A stretch of DNA of 64,000 nucleotides, from the NCBI GenBank assembly GCA_032595675.1, contig JAVQMD010000003.1:186001-250000 (forward strand). The letters are read 5' to 3'. This document shows positions 53,936 to 63,888 of the stretch, piece after piece. Source of the DNA: Candidatus Electrothrix rattekaaiensis (lineage in GTDB: Bacteria > Desulfobacterota > Desulfobulbia > Desulfobulbales > Desulfobulbaceae). The notes below the pieces were generated by a model. The model saw only the letters and a program-made list of their open reading frames with translations, did no database searches and had not been told where the DNA came from. Every line of letters starts with the position of its first letter. The first letter of the stretch is position 1. Position numbers and translations under genes: made by a program.

Positions 53936-54230
53936 ATTGGGCTGAGTAGTTACCCCTCATAACTCGAACTTCAGCCCACCTTCTGATCCCCCCCCAGCTC
54001 TTCTCTTTTCTCAATTTCCTCATCATCCCAACCTCTTCTTCTTGCTTCCATCTGATCTCCATCCTCTGTGTAAAAAAAATTGTACCTCAATACCAATTAT
54101 GATATTATATAGAAAAGGATTACTATTTTCTCATGCGATGCGGTCGCAAATAATCCTACTCAATAACCATATAAAAAAAGAAACTATGGCCTTATTTTTT
54201 TGATAGAGATTGATGCAAAAGGAGTTCGAA

Positions 54231-54650
54231 ATGAGTGTAAAAATAAAAAAACGTAAACAGGAACGAATCAATTTAATTGACTATATTGCAATCTTCATGG
54301 AAGATTGCTGCAACTATACTGGAACATTAAAAGAAATATCTCTTAACGGTTTAAGAGTGAACATTTGCCCCATAGGCTCGCAAATCATGGCAACGTCGCC
54401 TTCTTTACGAGATTATAAGCCATCGACTTGGCGCAAAAGAAAGTTCCGAATTGTTGTTTCCGAAAACATGCTCAGTAAGGAGGGGAAAGCAACATCTTAT
54501 CCCAGGCTAAAAAATACGACCTACACGGTGACAGCATATCCACGCTGGCAACGAAAAGAAAATAATTTAATCGAAGTTGGATTTGAAATTCCAGAGAGTT
54601 CTGCTGACTGGAAGCTCTTTGTACAACAAAGAATATCAGACCCTCATTAG
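54231..54650 (+). CDS. PilZ-domain protein
   Basis: A 140-residue protein from the ATG at 54231, which has a ribosome site AAGGAG 6 nt upstream. The N-terminus reads KKRKQERINLIDYIAIFMED, where R-K-Q-E-R matches the RxxxR motif, then TLKEISLNGLRVNI, where ISLNG fits the (D/N)xSxxG motif. Both are c-di-GMP-binding elements of PilZ. It would be a small standalone c-di-GMP receptor. It stands alone and its codon use is AT-rich. Confidence 0.75.
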   Translation: MSVKIKKRKQERINLIDYIAIFMEDCCNYTGTLKEISLNGLRVNICPIGSQIMATSPSLRDYKPSTWRKRKFRIVVSENMLSKEGKATSYPRLKNTTYTVTAYPRWQRKENNLIEVGFEIPESSADWKLFVQQRISDPH

Positions 54651-54990
54651 GTGAAGGCACCCAAGTTATCGAACTGATATTCCCGACCTCATAACACGAT
54701 ATCCCAAACACCGTAACTTTCCCCTGGGAGGGGTCACATTTTTCCTTCCGCCACAATAAAAAAAGTTTTTTTGGAATAAAATAACCTTATCAATGAGATA
54801 CATTCCATCACAAAAAGATTGACGTGGACATTCAAGTATGATTTCTTGATATATATATCAACTTATCGTATTGAGCTTTATTCAAACATTATAAACTTAA
54901 AAGTGCTCCCCCGGGCATGCGGCTAGGACCAAACTTCGAAGTAACAGTGACGCACACCTCATGTTCCCCAGAAGCTTAATTTACAGAAAA
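54651..54990. other. AT-rich non-coding stretch
   Basis: 340 bp between the PilZ gene and the Cys/Lys-rich gene. It contains a TATATATAT-type run near 54855 and the likely promoter of the next gene. No gene is supported. Confidence 0.4.
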
Positions 54991-55497
54991 ATGAAAAAAG
55001 AAAATACGTTACAATTAAAAAATGAAGAGGATTATAATCAAAAAATTATTCAATTAATATACTCATGCCCTTGCAATCAAAAAAAAATAACTTGCCCGCT
55101 AGGGGATATAAGAACAAAAGATTTTAAAAAAAAAATAAAGTGGTTAAAAAGCCTATCGTTAGCCACAAAAAAAACAATATATGAGTACCATTTGATATGC
55201 TATCTCAAAAAAAAATCAACAACAAAAGAATTATTTCTCAATACACATCAAGAAAAAAATATAAATATCATAGTATCTGACAAATCCAAAAGCATGGCAT
55301 CAAAATGCAAAAAAAAAATATCTTGCCTAGAAAAAAAAGGGGGGGGGATTTGCCACGCAAAAAAATGCATCCTTGAGTCAGCACTCTACGTAATATTTAA
55401 TAATCAAGAATGCTGTAATTACCATTATTCAATTGGTGGGAACTCTTTTTGTGGCTGCCCTGTACGCAAAGAAATTTTCAAAAAATATAAAGTATAG
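54991..55497 (+). CDS. Hypothetical Cys/Lys-rich protein from very AT-rich DNA
   Basis: About 168 residues from the ATG at 54991 (frame open from 54961). The N-terminal part has CPCNQKKITCPLGDIRTKDF, a CxC...CPLxxIR pattern that I associate with a small uncharacterised family of sulfate-reducer proteins, followed by helical KKKIKWLKSLSLATKKTIYE. The C-terminal half has further Cys (SCLEKKGGGICHAKKC, CCNYHYS, CGCP). The DNA has long A runs and far lower GC than the neighbours. Metal binding or DNA binding is possible; no function is assigned. Confidence 0.55.
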   Translation: MKKENTLQLKNEEDYNQKIIQLIYSCPCNQKKITCPLGDIRTKDFKKKIKWLKSLSLATKKTIYEYHLICYLKKKSTTKELFLNTHQEKNINIIVSDKSKSMASKCKKKISCLEKKGGGICHAKKCILESALYVIFNNQECCNYHYSIGGNSFCGCPVRKEIFKKYKV

Positions 55498-55502
55498 AAC
55501 GC

Positions 55503-56966
55503 TTACGCACCCTGCGGAGGTTGCTGCCCGTTCATCTCCTTATACAGCTTCAAGGCCATCATCCCGACAACCAGCACCCCGGAAACCAAGACCACCCAGA
55601 GTAACCAACGACGCCAAGGCAATTCCTCAGCAGCTTGAAGCCTTGCCTCGCCCCCGAGGATTTTCTGTGGCCCAGCCTGTGCAGGCGCAACCAGCTTTTT
55701 TTCACGCTCCGGATCAACGGCCTTGAGAAGGCGATCCACTTGGGAGCGTGCTGCTCCCAAACCGGCACGTCCGTAGGCCACAGTGTACGGTTTCTCTCCC
55801 TGCGCCAGAAAAAGCAGTTGGCCGGGCAACCAGCCCAATTCCAGAGTCGGAGCCTGATGAATACCGCTGTTGTCCGCAAGCTCCAGCAGCCAATACCGGT
55901 CAGTGGTGCGGTTAATGGCGAGCTTCTCACTCTCCATGTCAACCTCTTCAACGGTCAGCCGATAGGCCAGCAAGGAGGCCCGTCGCTTCCAGGAGACTTT
56001 TTCATCCGTTCTGGAAAACACCGCGATCTGAGACAGGGAATTCTGTTCCGGCAGGAGGATTTTGAGCTGATCTACCGGAAAAAAACCTTTGCTGTCATAC
56101 AGATATCTCGCTGCCCCCTGCTCGGTTGCAGGTAGGGCTTTACCGGCCAGCGTAAGCACCGTGCGAGGATGAACTTGCTCTTCCCTATTATATCCAGCCT
56201 TAACCGCAGTTAATCTCATTCCTTCTTTGCCGACAGGCCAAGACAGACGGAGGTAGGTCTTTTGATGAATGCCTCGGGGCACAATAATCCTATTGCGGAA
56301 CAGGGTATGACCACCGAAACGAAGTTCCGCCAAAGCCGCCGACTGGACCTGTACATGCCAGTTATTCAAATCATCACTGCTGTCCAATCGTACCGAGGTG
56401 GAAAACTGCTCCCCCTGTCCTTCCCAGGCAAGCTCAAGCCAGTCCGCAGGCTGCTCCAAGCCACTGGTATCGAGGATATAGGCTGTAACGACCTCGCTAC
56501 TTTTCCCAGAAGCATCCTGGCGAATATCAATAATGGTTCCTTGGCTGTTGGTGGCGATGTGGAGATCAGGAGGAGAGCTGCCGGTCCCCTGCGTATCGTT
56601 GAGCAGAGGAAAAAAGGGCAAAGCCTGTGCCGGTCGTTTTGTCTCCTTGCTGACCTGGGGTCGGAGGAGATGAGCCACTGTATGGCTGGCGTTAAACACC
56701 CGCAGGTCGCCGAGGTCCGCTCTGGTACAGCCCTGATAAACAGCCGCCGGTATATTCAGACCGTAAATGGCATTATTGCCGCTGATTGACAGGTCCATGC
56801 CGTAGGCAAAATCATCGCGCTGCAAGGGTCGGTTGTCATCACTTCCACCGGCTTGAACAGGAGTACTGCATATAAGGATAAGGAATAGGATAAAAAGTAG
56901 GAGCAATTCATGAATTGCCCCTACAGTACCGGCAAAATCTACCATAACCTTTTGTAACAATTTCAT
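55503..56966 (-). CDS. DUF3999-family membrane-associated protein
   Basis: A 487-residue protein. A hydrophobic N-terminal signal/anchor (LLLLFILFLILICSTPVQA) is followed by a large beta-rich periplasmic region (YGLNIPAAVYQGCTRADLGD near residue 70) and a C-terminal TM helix (LLWVVLVSGVLVVGMMALKL). This matches DUF3999, which normally partners DUF2339. The two genes overlap by 4 bp here, supporting a common membrane complex of unknown function. Confidence 0.82.
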   Translation of the reverse strand: MKLLQKVMVDFAGTVGAIHELLLLFILFLILICSTPVQAGGSDDNRPLQRDDFAYGMDLSISGNNAIYGLNIPAAVYQGCTRADLGDLRVFNASHTVAHLLRPQVSKETKRPAQALPFFPLLNDTQGTGSSPPDLHIATNSQGTIIDIRQDASGKSSEVVTAYILDTSGLEQPADWLELAWEGQGEQFSTSVRLDSSDDLNNWHVQVQSAALAELRFGGHTLFRNRIIVPRGIHQKTYLRLSWPVGKEGMRLTAVKAGYNREEQVHPRTVLTLAGKALPATEQGAARYLYDSKGFFPVDQLKILLPEQNSLSQIAVFSRTDEKVSWKRRASLLAYRLTVEEVDMESEKLAINRTTDRYWLLELADNSGIHQAPTLELGWLPGQLLFLAQGEKPYTVAYGRAGLGAARSQVDRLLKAVDPEREKKLVAPAQAGPQKILGGEARLQAAEELPWRRWLLWVVLVSGVLVVGMMALKLYKEMNGQQPPQGA

Positions 56967-59764
56967 GATACCTCCTCCTGTTCGATCCGCGCAGGGGGTA
57001 AGGGAGCAAAATAGCCGATGATCATTAGCAGAACACCGACGGCTAAAAAGGAGACAATTCGTTCCACAGTACCGCTGTTCGCCAGATCAACCAAGAAAAG
57101 CTTAATCACTGTAATCCCGACCAACCCTGCCCCGATCAACCAAAGGACACGGTTTTTCAAACGATGGGCTGTTACCATCAGAATCAAAGAAAGTGCGCTC
57201 CAGAAAATGGAAACCGCAGCCTGATACAGGCGGGAGTCAAACATGGCATCCGCAACAAAGGGCACCTCGCCGAAATGATGGACAGAACGGGCCAGGGCCG
57301 CATTAAGCCAAAGGAAAGCTGTTGCTCCGCCCGGAACAGTAAAAAAACGCAACGGAATCCGGGCTCCGACATAGTTCCGGCGCAGCAGCAGCCAACGGCA
57401 AATAATGAGGAACACTATCAGCTGACTCAGCTCCAGCGGATTGAAAAACGGAACAAAGGGTAAGGGCGCGGCATTGCCCGGACTGCGCAGCGCACTGATC
57501 ACCAGCCAGAGCCAGAGCAGAACCGCGATCACGCCTGATCCCTGCTTCTGATACTGCGCGGCATAATCGGAAAGCGGCCAATACCGGTTAAGGTGACTGC
57601 TCTGCACAAGCTGAAGCAGGGCAAGTGGAACCAAGGCCCAGACAATCAGCTCCCAGGTATCGTGCCGACCTCCGAAAACGCGCACCATCCAGACAGCTTC
57701 GGAAGTCAGGACAAGGACAAACAGAAGGTAGCCACCGATATGGGTGAAACAGAGAAGCCGCTCGGAGAGCAGGCCACGGCCTTGAGACAGGCAGTAATGG
57801 AGTAGACCGAAAGTGACAGGCCAGACCAGCCAGCCCAGTTGGGCAAAAAGATGTTTGCCCGGATAAAAAAAGCCCTGCAGAATCGTATCCGGTACAAGAC
57901 ATACCATGAGCGGCAGCAGAAGCAAGCTCGGCCAAGCCGCTATGGGCCAGGAAATCCTTCTCGCTAGGGTCATCATGACGGCACAGCTCAATCCGGCCAG
58001 GAGCAGGACTGCATAATCATGATAAAAATAAGGAACCTGATACCCCAGTTCATCAATGCCTGCTCCGAACCACCAGATAATGCCCCAGAAAAAGAGGAGG
58101 TAATGGTGATATCGTTCCAAGCTGCGCAGATTATCGGCCCGGTACAGGTACCAGGAGGAAAACAGGGCGGACAGGCTGACGATGACAGCACCGGAATAGG
58201 TACCGTTGAACAGCAGGATACGCTCGTCATAGACATGGCCTGCTGTCAGGAAAAATATACCGGCAGCCAGTTGAAGCAGCAAACCAAAATTCCGGGGAAG
58301 TATCCGGTTCTGCCGCACGCCCAGCCAGATAAGAGCTGCTCCTTCCATAGCCCAAGTCACAGCTGTCCATCTGCCGCTTAGGGCCAGGGGCACAGCCAGA
58401 GTGACAAAGACGATGCCCAGGGCGAGAAAGGCCTCGGTCAGGGTGCGCATCCCCTGTCGCAGCCGCTCATTGCCCTTATTCCAGAGAAAGCGTGCCAAAC
58501 CAATATAAAACAGACTGACCAGCAGCGCACTGATTGCCAGCCCGTATTGTATATCCTTGACCAAGGCTGTCTGGAGAGAAAAGCAGATAATCGGGGTTCC
58601 GAAAACTAGGGTGCCGTCCACATAGCCACGTAATTTAGGAGGCTGGCGAAAGGCAAACAACACCCCGATAAAGGTGAACATCAAAAAGAAAAGGACAAGG
58701 AAGGGTTCTGTAGAGGCGAAATAGCGGGCCTTATAGCTGCTCACCCCCCAAAAACTACCGATCCCCAGAGTGAAGAAAAAACCGAGCAAATTCAGCTCCC
58801 GCCAAGCCTTAAACCAAGCAATGATCAGGATACCGGCATTAAGCAAGGCATAATAACTGAACAGAGCCACATGGTTGCCGCTGCCGCTGGAAAGTAGGAC
58901 CGGGGCCAAAAAACCGCCAGTTGCCCCGAACAGGGCAAGCGACTTGGCATCCTGGAGCAAGGCTAGGGCCGCAGAGGTGCAGACCAATCCCAGCATCAAG
59001 GCAAAAGCCAAGGCCGCCGGTAACAGATGGTATAACTTAAACGCTGCAAAAACATCAAGAAACAACAGGCCGATCCCGCCACCCTGCATCAACAGGGCAA
59101 AACCGCTTCGTTGCAGCCGCAAGTGCCAACCAAAGAGCAGCATGGCAATCCCTGCCAAGGCCACACCCAGCAGGCGCAACTCAAGAGGTAACATGCTGTG
59201 GTCGGCAGCATATTTAAGGAGAAAAGAAACCCCGAAGAAAAGAACCAGCAGGCCCACTCGCAACACCACATTACCCTGGGTGAAAAATCTCTGCACATAG
59301 GCGATTGCCCGTTCAACCGGATCAGATGTCGGCGACGCACTGGGGGGTGGTGGGGGAGTAACAAAGGAAGGATTACTTACCGGCTTATCAGGAGAAGCCT
59401 GAAGCCTTCCCGGGCGGCTCCGCTCCTGCTCGCTCTGCTTTTCCTCTACTTTATCATCGAGTGCGTCGTCCGCTGTTGTCTCAACCGGAGTAAATATTAC
59501 CTCCGACTTTGCAGCTTCAGCTTTCTGATAAGCTTGATGAACTGCGCTCTGTTCCTTCTGCTCCTTTATCGGAGAGTCAGCAGCAGCGACAGGTTGTTCA
59601 GGTGCTTTTTCAAAAGAGCGGAGCAGAGCTTCATGCTTCTCCAGTCGCTTTTCCATGCGTTTGAGCAGCTTTTTCTGTGCCGAGGTTCTGACCAGGAGAA
59701 ATACCAGTGCGATCCCGACAAACAGAATACCGCCAATAATGATAATGATGATCGTTTCGATCAT
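56963..59764 (-). CDS. DUF2339-family polytopic membrane protein
   Basis: A 933-residue protein. An N-terminal TM helix (IIIIIIGGILFVGIALVFLL), then a coiled coil and a Pro/Ser-rich disordered region (~30-160), lead to about 25 further membrane helices. GNVVLRVGLLVLFFGVSFLL and FALLMQGGGIGLLFLDVFAA are typical of the family. It is encoded immediately before the DUF3999 gene. Function unknown; the pair is widespread in Gram-negative bacteria. Confidence 0.85.
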   Translation of the reverse strand: MIETIIIIIIGGILFVGIALVFLLVRTSAQKKLLKRMEKRLEKHEALLRSFEKAPEQPVAAADSPIKEQKEQSAVHQAYQKAEAAKSEVIFTPVETTADDALDDKVEEKQSEQERSRPGRLQASPDKPVSNPSFVTPPPPPSASPTSDPVERAIAYVQRFFTQGNVVLRVGLLVLFFGVSFLLKYAADHSMLPLELRLLGVALAGIAMLLFGWHLRLQRSGFALLMQGGGIGLLFLDVFAAFKLYHLLPAALAFALMLGLVCTSAALALLQDAKSLALFGATGGFLAPVLLSSGSGNHVALFSYYALLNAGILIIAWFKAWRELNLLGFFFTLGIGSFWGVSSYKARYFASTEPFLVLFFLMFTFIGVLFAFRQPPKLRGYVDGTLVFGTPIICFSLQTALVKDIQYGLAISALLVSLFYIGLARFLWNKGNERLRQGMRTLTEAFLALGIVFVTLAVPLALSGRWTAVTWAMEGAALIWLGVRQNRILPRNFGLLLQLAAGIFFLTAGHVYDERILLFNGTYSGAVIVSLSALFSSWYLYRADNLRSLERYHHYLLFFWGIIWWFGAGIDELGYQVPYFYHDYAVLLLAGLSCAVMMTLARRISWPIAAWPSLLLLPLMVCLVPDTILQGFFYPGKHLFAQLGWLVWPVTFGLLHYCLSQGRGLLSERLLCFTHIGGYLLFVLVLTSEAVWMVRVFGGRHDTWELIVWALVPLALLQLVQSSHLNRYWPLSDYAAQYQKQGSGVIAVLLWLWLVISALRSPGNAAPLPFVPFFNPLELSQLIVFLIICRWLLLRRNYVGARIPLRFFTVPGGATAFLWLNAALARSVHHFGEVPFVADAMFDSRLYQAAVSIFWSALSLILMVTAHRLKNRVLWLIGAGLVGITVIKLFLVDLANSGTVERIVSFLAVGVLLMIIGYFAPLPPARIEQEEVS

Positions 59765-59923
59765 GTCCGCTGTCCTCTCCTCTTCTTGCAGTTCTCAGGA
59801 AAACGGAGCTGATCCGCCTGCCTCCTCATTGTCTTCCTACTCTTCCTACTATACCAGAAATGACTGCCTGACCGGAACCTTGTTTTTCTCTCCAACCACC
59901 GCCCTCTCCGATCCTGACAGACC

Positions 59924-62080
59924 TCATCGCTCGTTGCGCAAAGAGAGAGCAATTCGCCGCCGTTGCTGATCCACTTCCAGCACCCGCACCGTCACCTGCT
60001 GCCCCACCTTGACCACCTCAGCAGGGTCTTTAACAAAGCGATCCGCCAATTGGCTGATATGGATCAATCCGTCCTGATGCACCCCGATATCGACAAAGGC
60101 ACCGAATTGGGTAACATTGGTAATGATACCGGGCAGACGCATTTCCTCGACCAGATCATCTATGGAATGCACCCCGTCGGCAAAGGCAAAGGCGGAAAAC
60201 TCCTGACGCGGATCACGACCGGGTCGGGCCAGTTCCTCCAGGATATCCCGTAGAGTAGGCAGGCCGAGCGAGTCGATCCCTGCTGTTTTCTGAACATATT
60301 GTTGCAGATCAATCCGGTCCCGTAGCTCCTTTTTCTTCATCAGCTCGCTGATCGTGCAGCCTGCATCGGTAGCCATCTTTTGCACCACAGCATAACGTTC
60401 CGGGTGGACAGCGGAATTATCCAGAGGATTTTTTGCACCGTGAATGCGGAGAAAACCCGCGCACTGTTCAAAGGCTTTAGCCCCCAGCCGGGGCACCTTA
60501 AGCAGCTGCTTTCGACTTGTAAAGGGTCCATGCTCATCCCGCCAGCCAATGATCTTGGCAGCCAATCCTGCTCCCAAGCCCGAAACATAGGCAAGCAATT
60601 CCAGAGAACCGCTGTTCACCTCCACCCCGACCGTGTTGACGCAATGCATGACCACGTCATCCAGGGCCTTTTTCAGGGCTGCCTGATTGACATCATGCTG
60701 ATATTGGCCCACCCCGATGGAGGCGGGATCAAGCTTGACCAACTCAGCCAGGGGATCCTGAAGACGACGACCGATGGAGACCGCACCCCGCACCGTGATA
60801 TCATGGTCAGGGAATTCCCGTCGGGCCGCCTCGGAAGCGGAGTAAATCGAGGCCCCGCTCTCGTTGACCAACGTGATCAGGATGTCCTTGTCCAGTCTGA
60901 GGCTGCGAACAAACTGTTCTGTCTCCCGTCCGGCAGTCCCGTTACCAATGGCAATGGCCTGAATCCGGTGTTTCTGACAGAGTTTTGTGATGGTCCGGCT
61001 TGCCTCCTCCTGCTGCTTTGTACCGTGGGTGGGATAGACCGTGGTGAAATCCAGCAACTTTCCCTGTTCGCTGAGACAAACCAACTTGGCTCCAGTGCGA
61101 AAACCCGGATCAAGGGCCAGGGCCCGTTTCTGCCCCAGGGCCGGGGCCAGCAATAATTCCCGGAGATTATCAGCAAAGACCTGAATCGCCTCCTGATCAG
61201 CCCGCTGCTTGAGCTCAGCCCGTAATTCATTTTCCAGAGAAGGCCCCAATAAGCGTTTATAGCTATCCTCTGCGGCCAAGCTCAACTGCTCACAAAACCT
61301 GCCTTGAGACGAGAATCGCCTTTTGAGCAGAGCAAGGGCGGCATCCTCATCCGGTCGAACCGCGAGGCGTAGCATCTTTTCCTCTCCTCCGCGAAACATA
61401 GCCAGTAAACGATGACTCGGGGCCTTATTGGCCGCCTCCTGCCAGTCGAAATAATCCCGGAACTTTGCCCCTTCCTCCTGCTTTTTCTTCACCACCGCAG
61501 AACGAATCACCGCCTTGTCCGCAAAGAGTCGGCGCAGGCTCGCCCGCATCTCCGCATCCTCGTTAATCCACTCCGCCATAATATCTCTTGCCCCGGCCAG
61601 AGCCTCTTCCTCTGAATGCACCTCTTTTTCTGGATCAACAAAGGCTCCCGGTTGAATTTGATTATCCTGACCGGTAAAAATTGCTCGGGCCAGCGGTTCA
61701 AGACCTTTCTCCTTTGCCGCAGAGGCCTTGGTCTTGCGTTTCTGCTTATACGGGAGAAAGATATCTTCCAAGGTGGTGAGATCTTCAGCCTTGCGCAATG
61801 AGTGCTCTAATTCAACGGTCAGTAATTCCCGAACGGTGAGAGAGTCCAGCATGGTCTGCCGCCGCTTCTCCAGGGCCGCAAGATCTGCCAGCTGATCCCG
61901 GATCGCAGCGACTTGCACTTCATCAAGGGAGCCGGTCAATTCTTTACGATACCGGGAAATAAAAGGCACGGTTGCGCCTTCTTCAAGGAGTTGGGCTGCG
62001 GCAAGCACCTGTTGAGGAGCAATGTTCAGGGTCTGTGCGATACGATGTTGACGATGATGTTTTTGTTGATCCTGGGGCAT
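59924..62080 (-). CDS. tex: Tex-like RNA-binding protein with S1 domain
   Basis: A 718-residue protein of the Tex/Spt6 family. It has an N-terminal helical domain (LEEGATVPFISRYRKELTGS), the YqgF-like core (ALALDPGFRTGAKLVCLSEQ), a helix-hairpin-helix region (GLGAGLAAKIIGWRDEHGPF) and a C-terminal S1 domain (GIITNVTQFGAFVDIGVHQD). It binds nucleic acid and influences transcription in several bacteria. It is full length and stands alone. Confidence 0.95.
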   Translation of the reverse strand: MPQDQQKHHRQHRIAQTLNIAPQQVLAAAQLLEEGATVPFISRYRKELTGSLDEVQVAAIRDQLADLAALEKRRQTMLDSLTVRELLTVELEHSLRKAEDLTTLEDIFLPYKQKRKTKASAAKEKGLEPLARAIFTGQDNQIQPGAFVDPEKEVHSEEEALAGARDIMAEWINEDAEMRASLRRLFADKAVIRSAVVKKKQEEGAKFRDYFDWQEAANKAPSHRLLAMFRGGEEKMLRLAVRPDEDAALALLKRRFSSQGRFCEQLSLAAEDSYKRLLGPSLENELRAELKQRADQEAIQVFADNLRELLLAPALGQKRALALDPGFRTGAKLVCLSEQGKLLDFTTVYPTHGTKQQEEASRTITKLCQKHRIQAIAIGNGTAGRETEQFVRSLRLDKDILITLVNESGASIYSASEAARREFPDHDITVRGAVSIGRRLQDPLAELVKLDPASIGVGQYQHDVNQAALKKALDDVVMHCVNTVGVEVNSGSLELLAYVSGLGAGLAAKIIGWRDEHGPFTSRKQLLKVPRLGAKAFEQCAGFLRIHGAKNPLDNSAVHPERYAVVQKMATDAGCTISELMKKKELRDRIDLQQYVQKTAGIDSLGLPTLRDILEELARPGRDPRQEFSAFAFADGVHSIDDLVEEMRLPGIITNVTQFGAFVDIGVHQDGLIHISQLADRFVKDPAEVVKVGQQVTVRVLEVDQQRRRIALSLRNER

Positions 62081-62423
62081 AGGAGGGTCTCAAGGAAAAT
62101 ATAGATAACGGGATAGCGATAAATCATTATGTAACCGGTTACGGTTATAACGAATTCGCTTGAGAAGGGCAAACATATATTTGACAAATGAAGTTGTCCG
62201 TTTTCTTTGCACTCAAGCGTACCTACGTGGCTGATGTAGATTCCTAACTCCGCCGACCACGTCGCGATCAGGTCGTTTGGTAAAAAAACGTGGCCTATTC
62301 CCCTTTTGCCCCGGCAATTTATCCTTGACTTTTTAGATTCACTGTGTTTGCCTTCTTCCTGCCTTAGAAGGATACAGCTCGTCAGTTCAATGCATTACAT
62401 ATACATACAGCTTGGTAGAGGTC
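62081..62423. other. Intergenic region upstream of the lipoprotein relic
   Basis: 343 bp with no supported gene. The start of the tex gene is at its left end. A run of hydrophobic codons beginning near 62306 has no homologue that I recognise. Confidence 0.4.
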
Positions 62424-62608
62424 ATGCAAAACAAAAAAAAATTTATCTCTACGTAACTCACCTATTCTTGGCCTTCGCTTTTATCATCCTTTCAGGCTGC
62501 ACACCCGAAGCGGAGACAAATAAGCAACTGATTACGGTCTGGGCGAACGCAACGTGTTCATGGATCAGGTGCAACGCTTTAATGAAAAAATATAATTACT
62601 TGAGATAA
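62424..62608 (+). pseudogene. Truncated, frameshifted copy of the lipoprotein gene at 63889
   Basis: ATG-CAA-AAC then nine A residues. One base more would restore the frame of YLYVTHLFLAFAFIILSGCT, which matches the start of the gene at 63889 (FLYVTHLFLFCALIALPGCK). The DNA CTCTACGTAACTCACCTATT occurs in both. After ETNKQLI the relic leaves homology and stops at 62608. Confidence 0.75.
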
Positions 62609-62612
62609 TATC

Positions 62613-63815
62613 ATGCAAAACCAATTGAATTTTTGCAAGTTTGTCAATGTTGGAATTTGCCATCTGTTTATCATGATGGTAATTCTGGGAAATTTAATAT
62701 TTCTCCCGGCGGACTCTCCGGCGGGAGAGTATCCCAAGGCCGATGATCTTTATGTGAACGATTATGCCCAATTGTTGACACCTGAAGATGCAGCCGGTAT
62801 TCGCACTCTGTTCACAACGCTCCGCAGTGATTGGGAAATCGAGGCGGTGGTGCTGACAATCAGTACGTTCAAAAAATATGAAACGCAGGATACCACGCTT
62901 GAAGAGTTTGCCACCAATCTTCTCAACACCTGGGGCATTGGAGACAAAGAGAAGAATAATGGGGTGTTGATCTTAGTTGCCGTGAACGACAGGAAAATGC
63001 GGATCGAACTGGGCGCGGGATATCCCGAGGGCATGGATAGGAAAATGAAAATGGTCATTGACGAGTTTATGCTGCCTCAGTTCAAACGCAATAACTACAG
63101 CCGTGGGATTTATCAAGGGGCGCGGGAAATGATTGCCGAAGTAACAGGGCGGGAGCCTGGAGATAACAGACCGCAGCCACCGGTGATGACCAATAATTGG
63201 GTTGCCGCCAACAGAACGGTGACTGCCCACAATGGGCCTAACGAGGGATTGAGGGTTCTAAGCATGATCGGCGGCGGACTGCTCTCGCTGCTCGGTCTGA
63301 TTTTCGGCGGACGCCACTATCTGCGGCGGCGCAAAAGATATTGTCCGAAGTGTCGGACAATGATGACCCGTCTGGACGAGGTTGCTGATGATGCCCGTTT
63401 AGAGGCTGGACAAATCAAAGAGGAATCAGTGAAATCTGTGGATTATGATGTCTGGCTCTGTCTGGATTGCGGCACAACGAAGGTTATCCCCTACAACAGC
63501 TGGTCTTCTTCGTATACAAAGTGTTCGCAATGCAAACGCCGTACTATGGAGGTGACACACAGAACAATCACGAGTGCCACCACAAGCTCTATCGGTAAAG
63601 GGGAAAAAACAGAGAATTGTACAAACTGCGGTTATCATCATACATCCAGATATACCATCCAGAAGATTGAAAAGTCAAGTAGTTCCGGCAGCCCTTCCGG
63701 CGGGAATTCATCCGGCAGGAGTTCTTCCAGTGGCAGTTCATCCAGCGGGAGGTCTTCCGGCGGGAGGTCTTCCGGCGGGAGGTCTTCCGGCGGCGGTGCC
63801 AGCGGATCGTGGTGA
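62613..63815 (+). CDS. TPM-domain membrane protein with Cys-rich region and Ser/Gly tail
   Basis: A 400-residue protein. A hydrophobic leader ends near SPAGEYPK. The TPM domain (residues ~38-175) has VNDYAQLLTPEDAAGIRTLF, ILVAVNDRKMRIELGAGYPE and RGIYQGAREMIAEV. After a Pro/Thr linker there is one TM helix (LSMIGGGLLSLLGLIFGG), then zinc-ribbon-like Cys pairs (CPKC, CLDC, CSQC, CTNC), and a low-complexity tail of Ser/Gly with SSGGR repeats. TPM proteins are linked to photosystem repair in plants and to membrane roles in bacteria; the function here is unknown. Confidence 0.87.
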   Translation: MQNQLNFCKFVNVGICHLFIMMVILGNLIFLPADSPAGEYPKADDLYVNDYAQLLTPEDAAGIRTLFTTLRSDWEIEAVVLTISTFKKYETQDTTLEEFATNLLNTWGIGDKEKNNGVLILVAVNDRKMRIELGAGYPEGMDRKMKMVIDEFMLPQFKRNNYSRGIYQGAREMIAEVTGREPGDNRPQPPVMTNNWVAANRTVTAHNGPNEGLRVLSMIGGGLLSLLGLIFGGRHYLRRRKRYCPKCRTMMTRLDEVADDARLEAGQIKEESVKSVDYDVWLCLDCGTTKVIPYNSWSSSYTKCSQCKRRTMEVTHRTITSATTSSIGKGEKTENCTNCGYHHTSRYTIQKIEKSSSSGSPSGGNSSGRSSSSGSSSSGRSSGGRSSGGRSSGGGASGSW

Positions 63816-63888
63816 CGAGCTGCATCTCATCAGTAAATTTCGCGGTGATGTGCTTTCGATACTACCAAATTTTTAAAGAGCAGTGCTT

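Larger units (their letters stand above)
52346..53953 (+). mobile_element. IS66-family insertion sequence, single transposase type (complete)
   Basis: A 1608-bp element with perfect 14-bp inverted repeats, GTAACTACTCAGCC at 52346-52359 and its complement at 53940-53953. It is flanked by perfect 8-bp direct repeats CCCTCATA (52338-52345 and 53954-53961). GTAA ends and 8-bp duplications are typical of IS66. Only the tnpC-type gene is present (no tnpA or tnpB), like the ISBst12 subgroup. It looks recent and intact. Confidence 0.95.

Noticed and set aside
63670-63810. Short G/C-rich direct repeats at the end of the TPM gene
   Set aside because: They encode the Ser/Gly/Arg tail and are explained by the reading frame.
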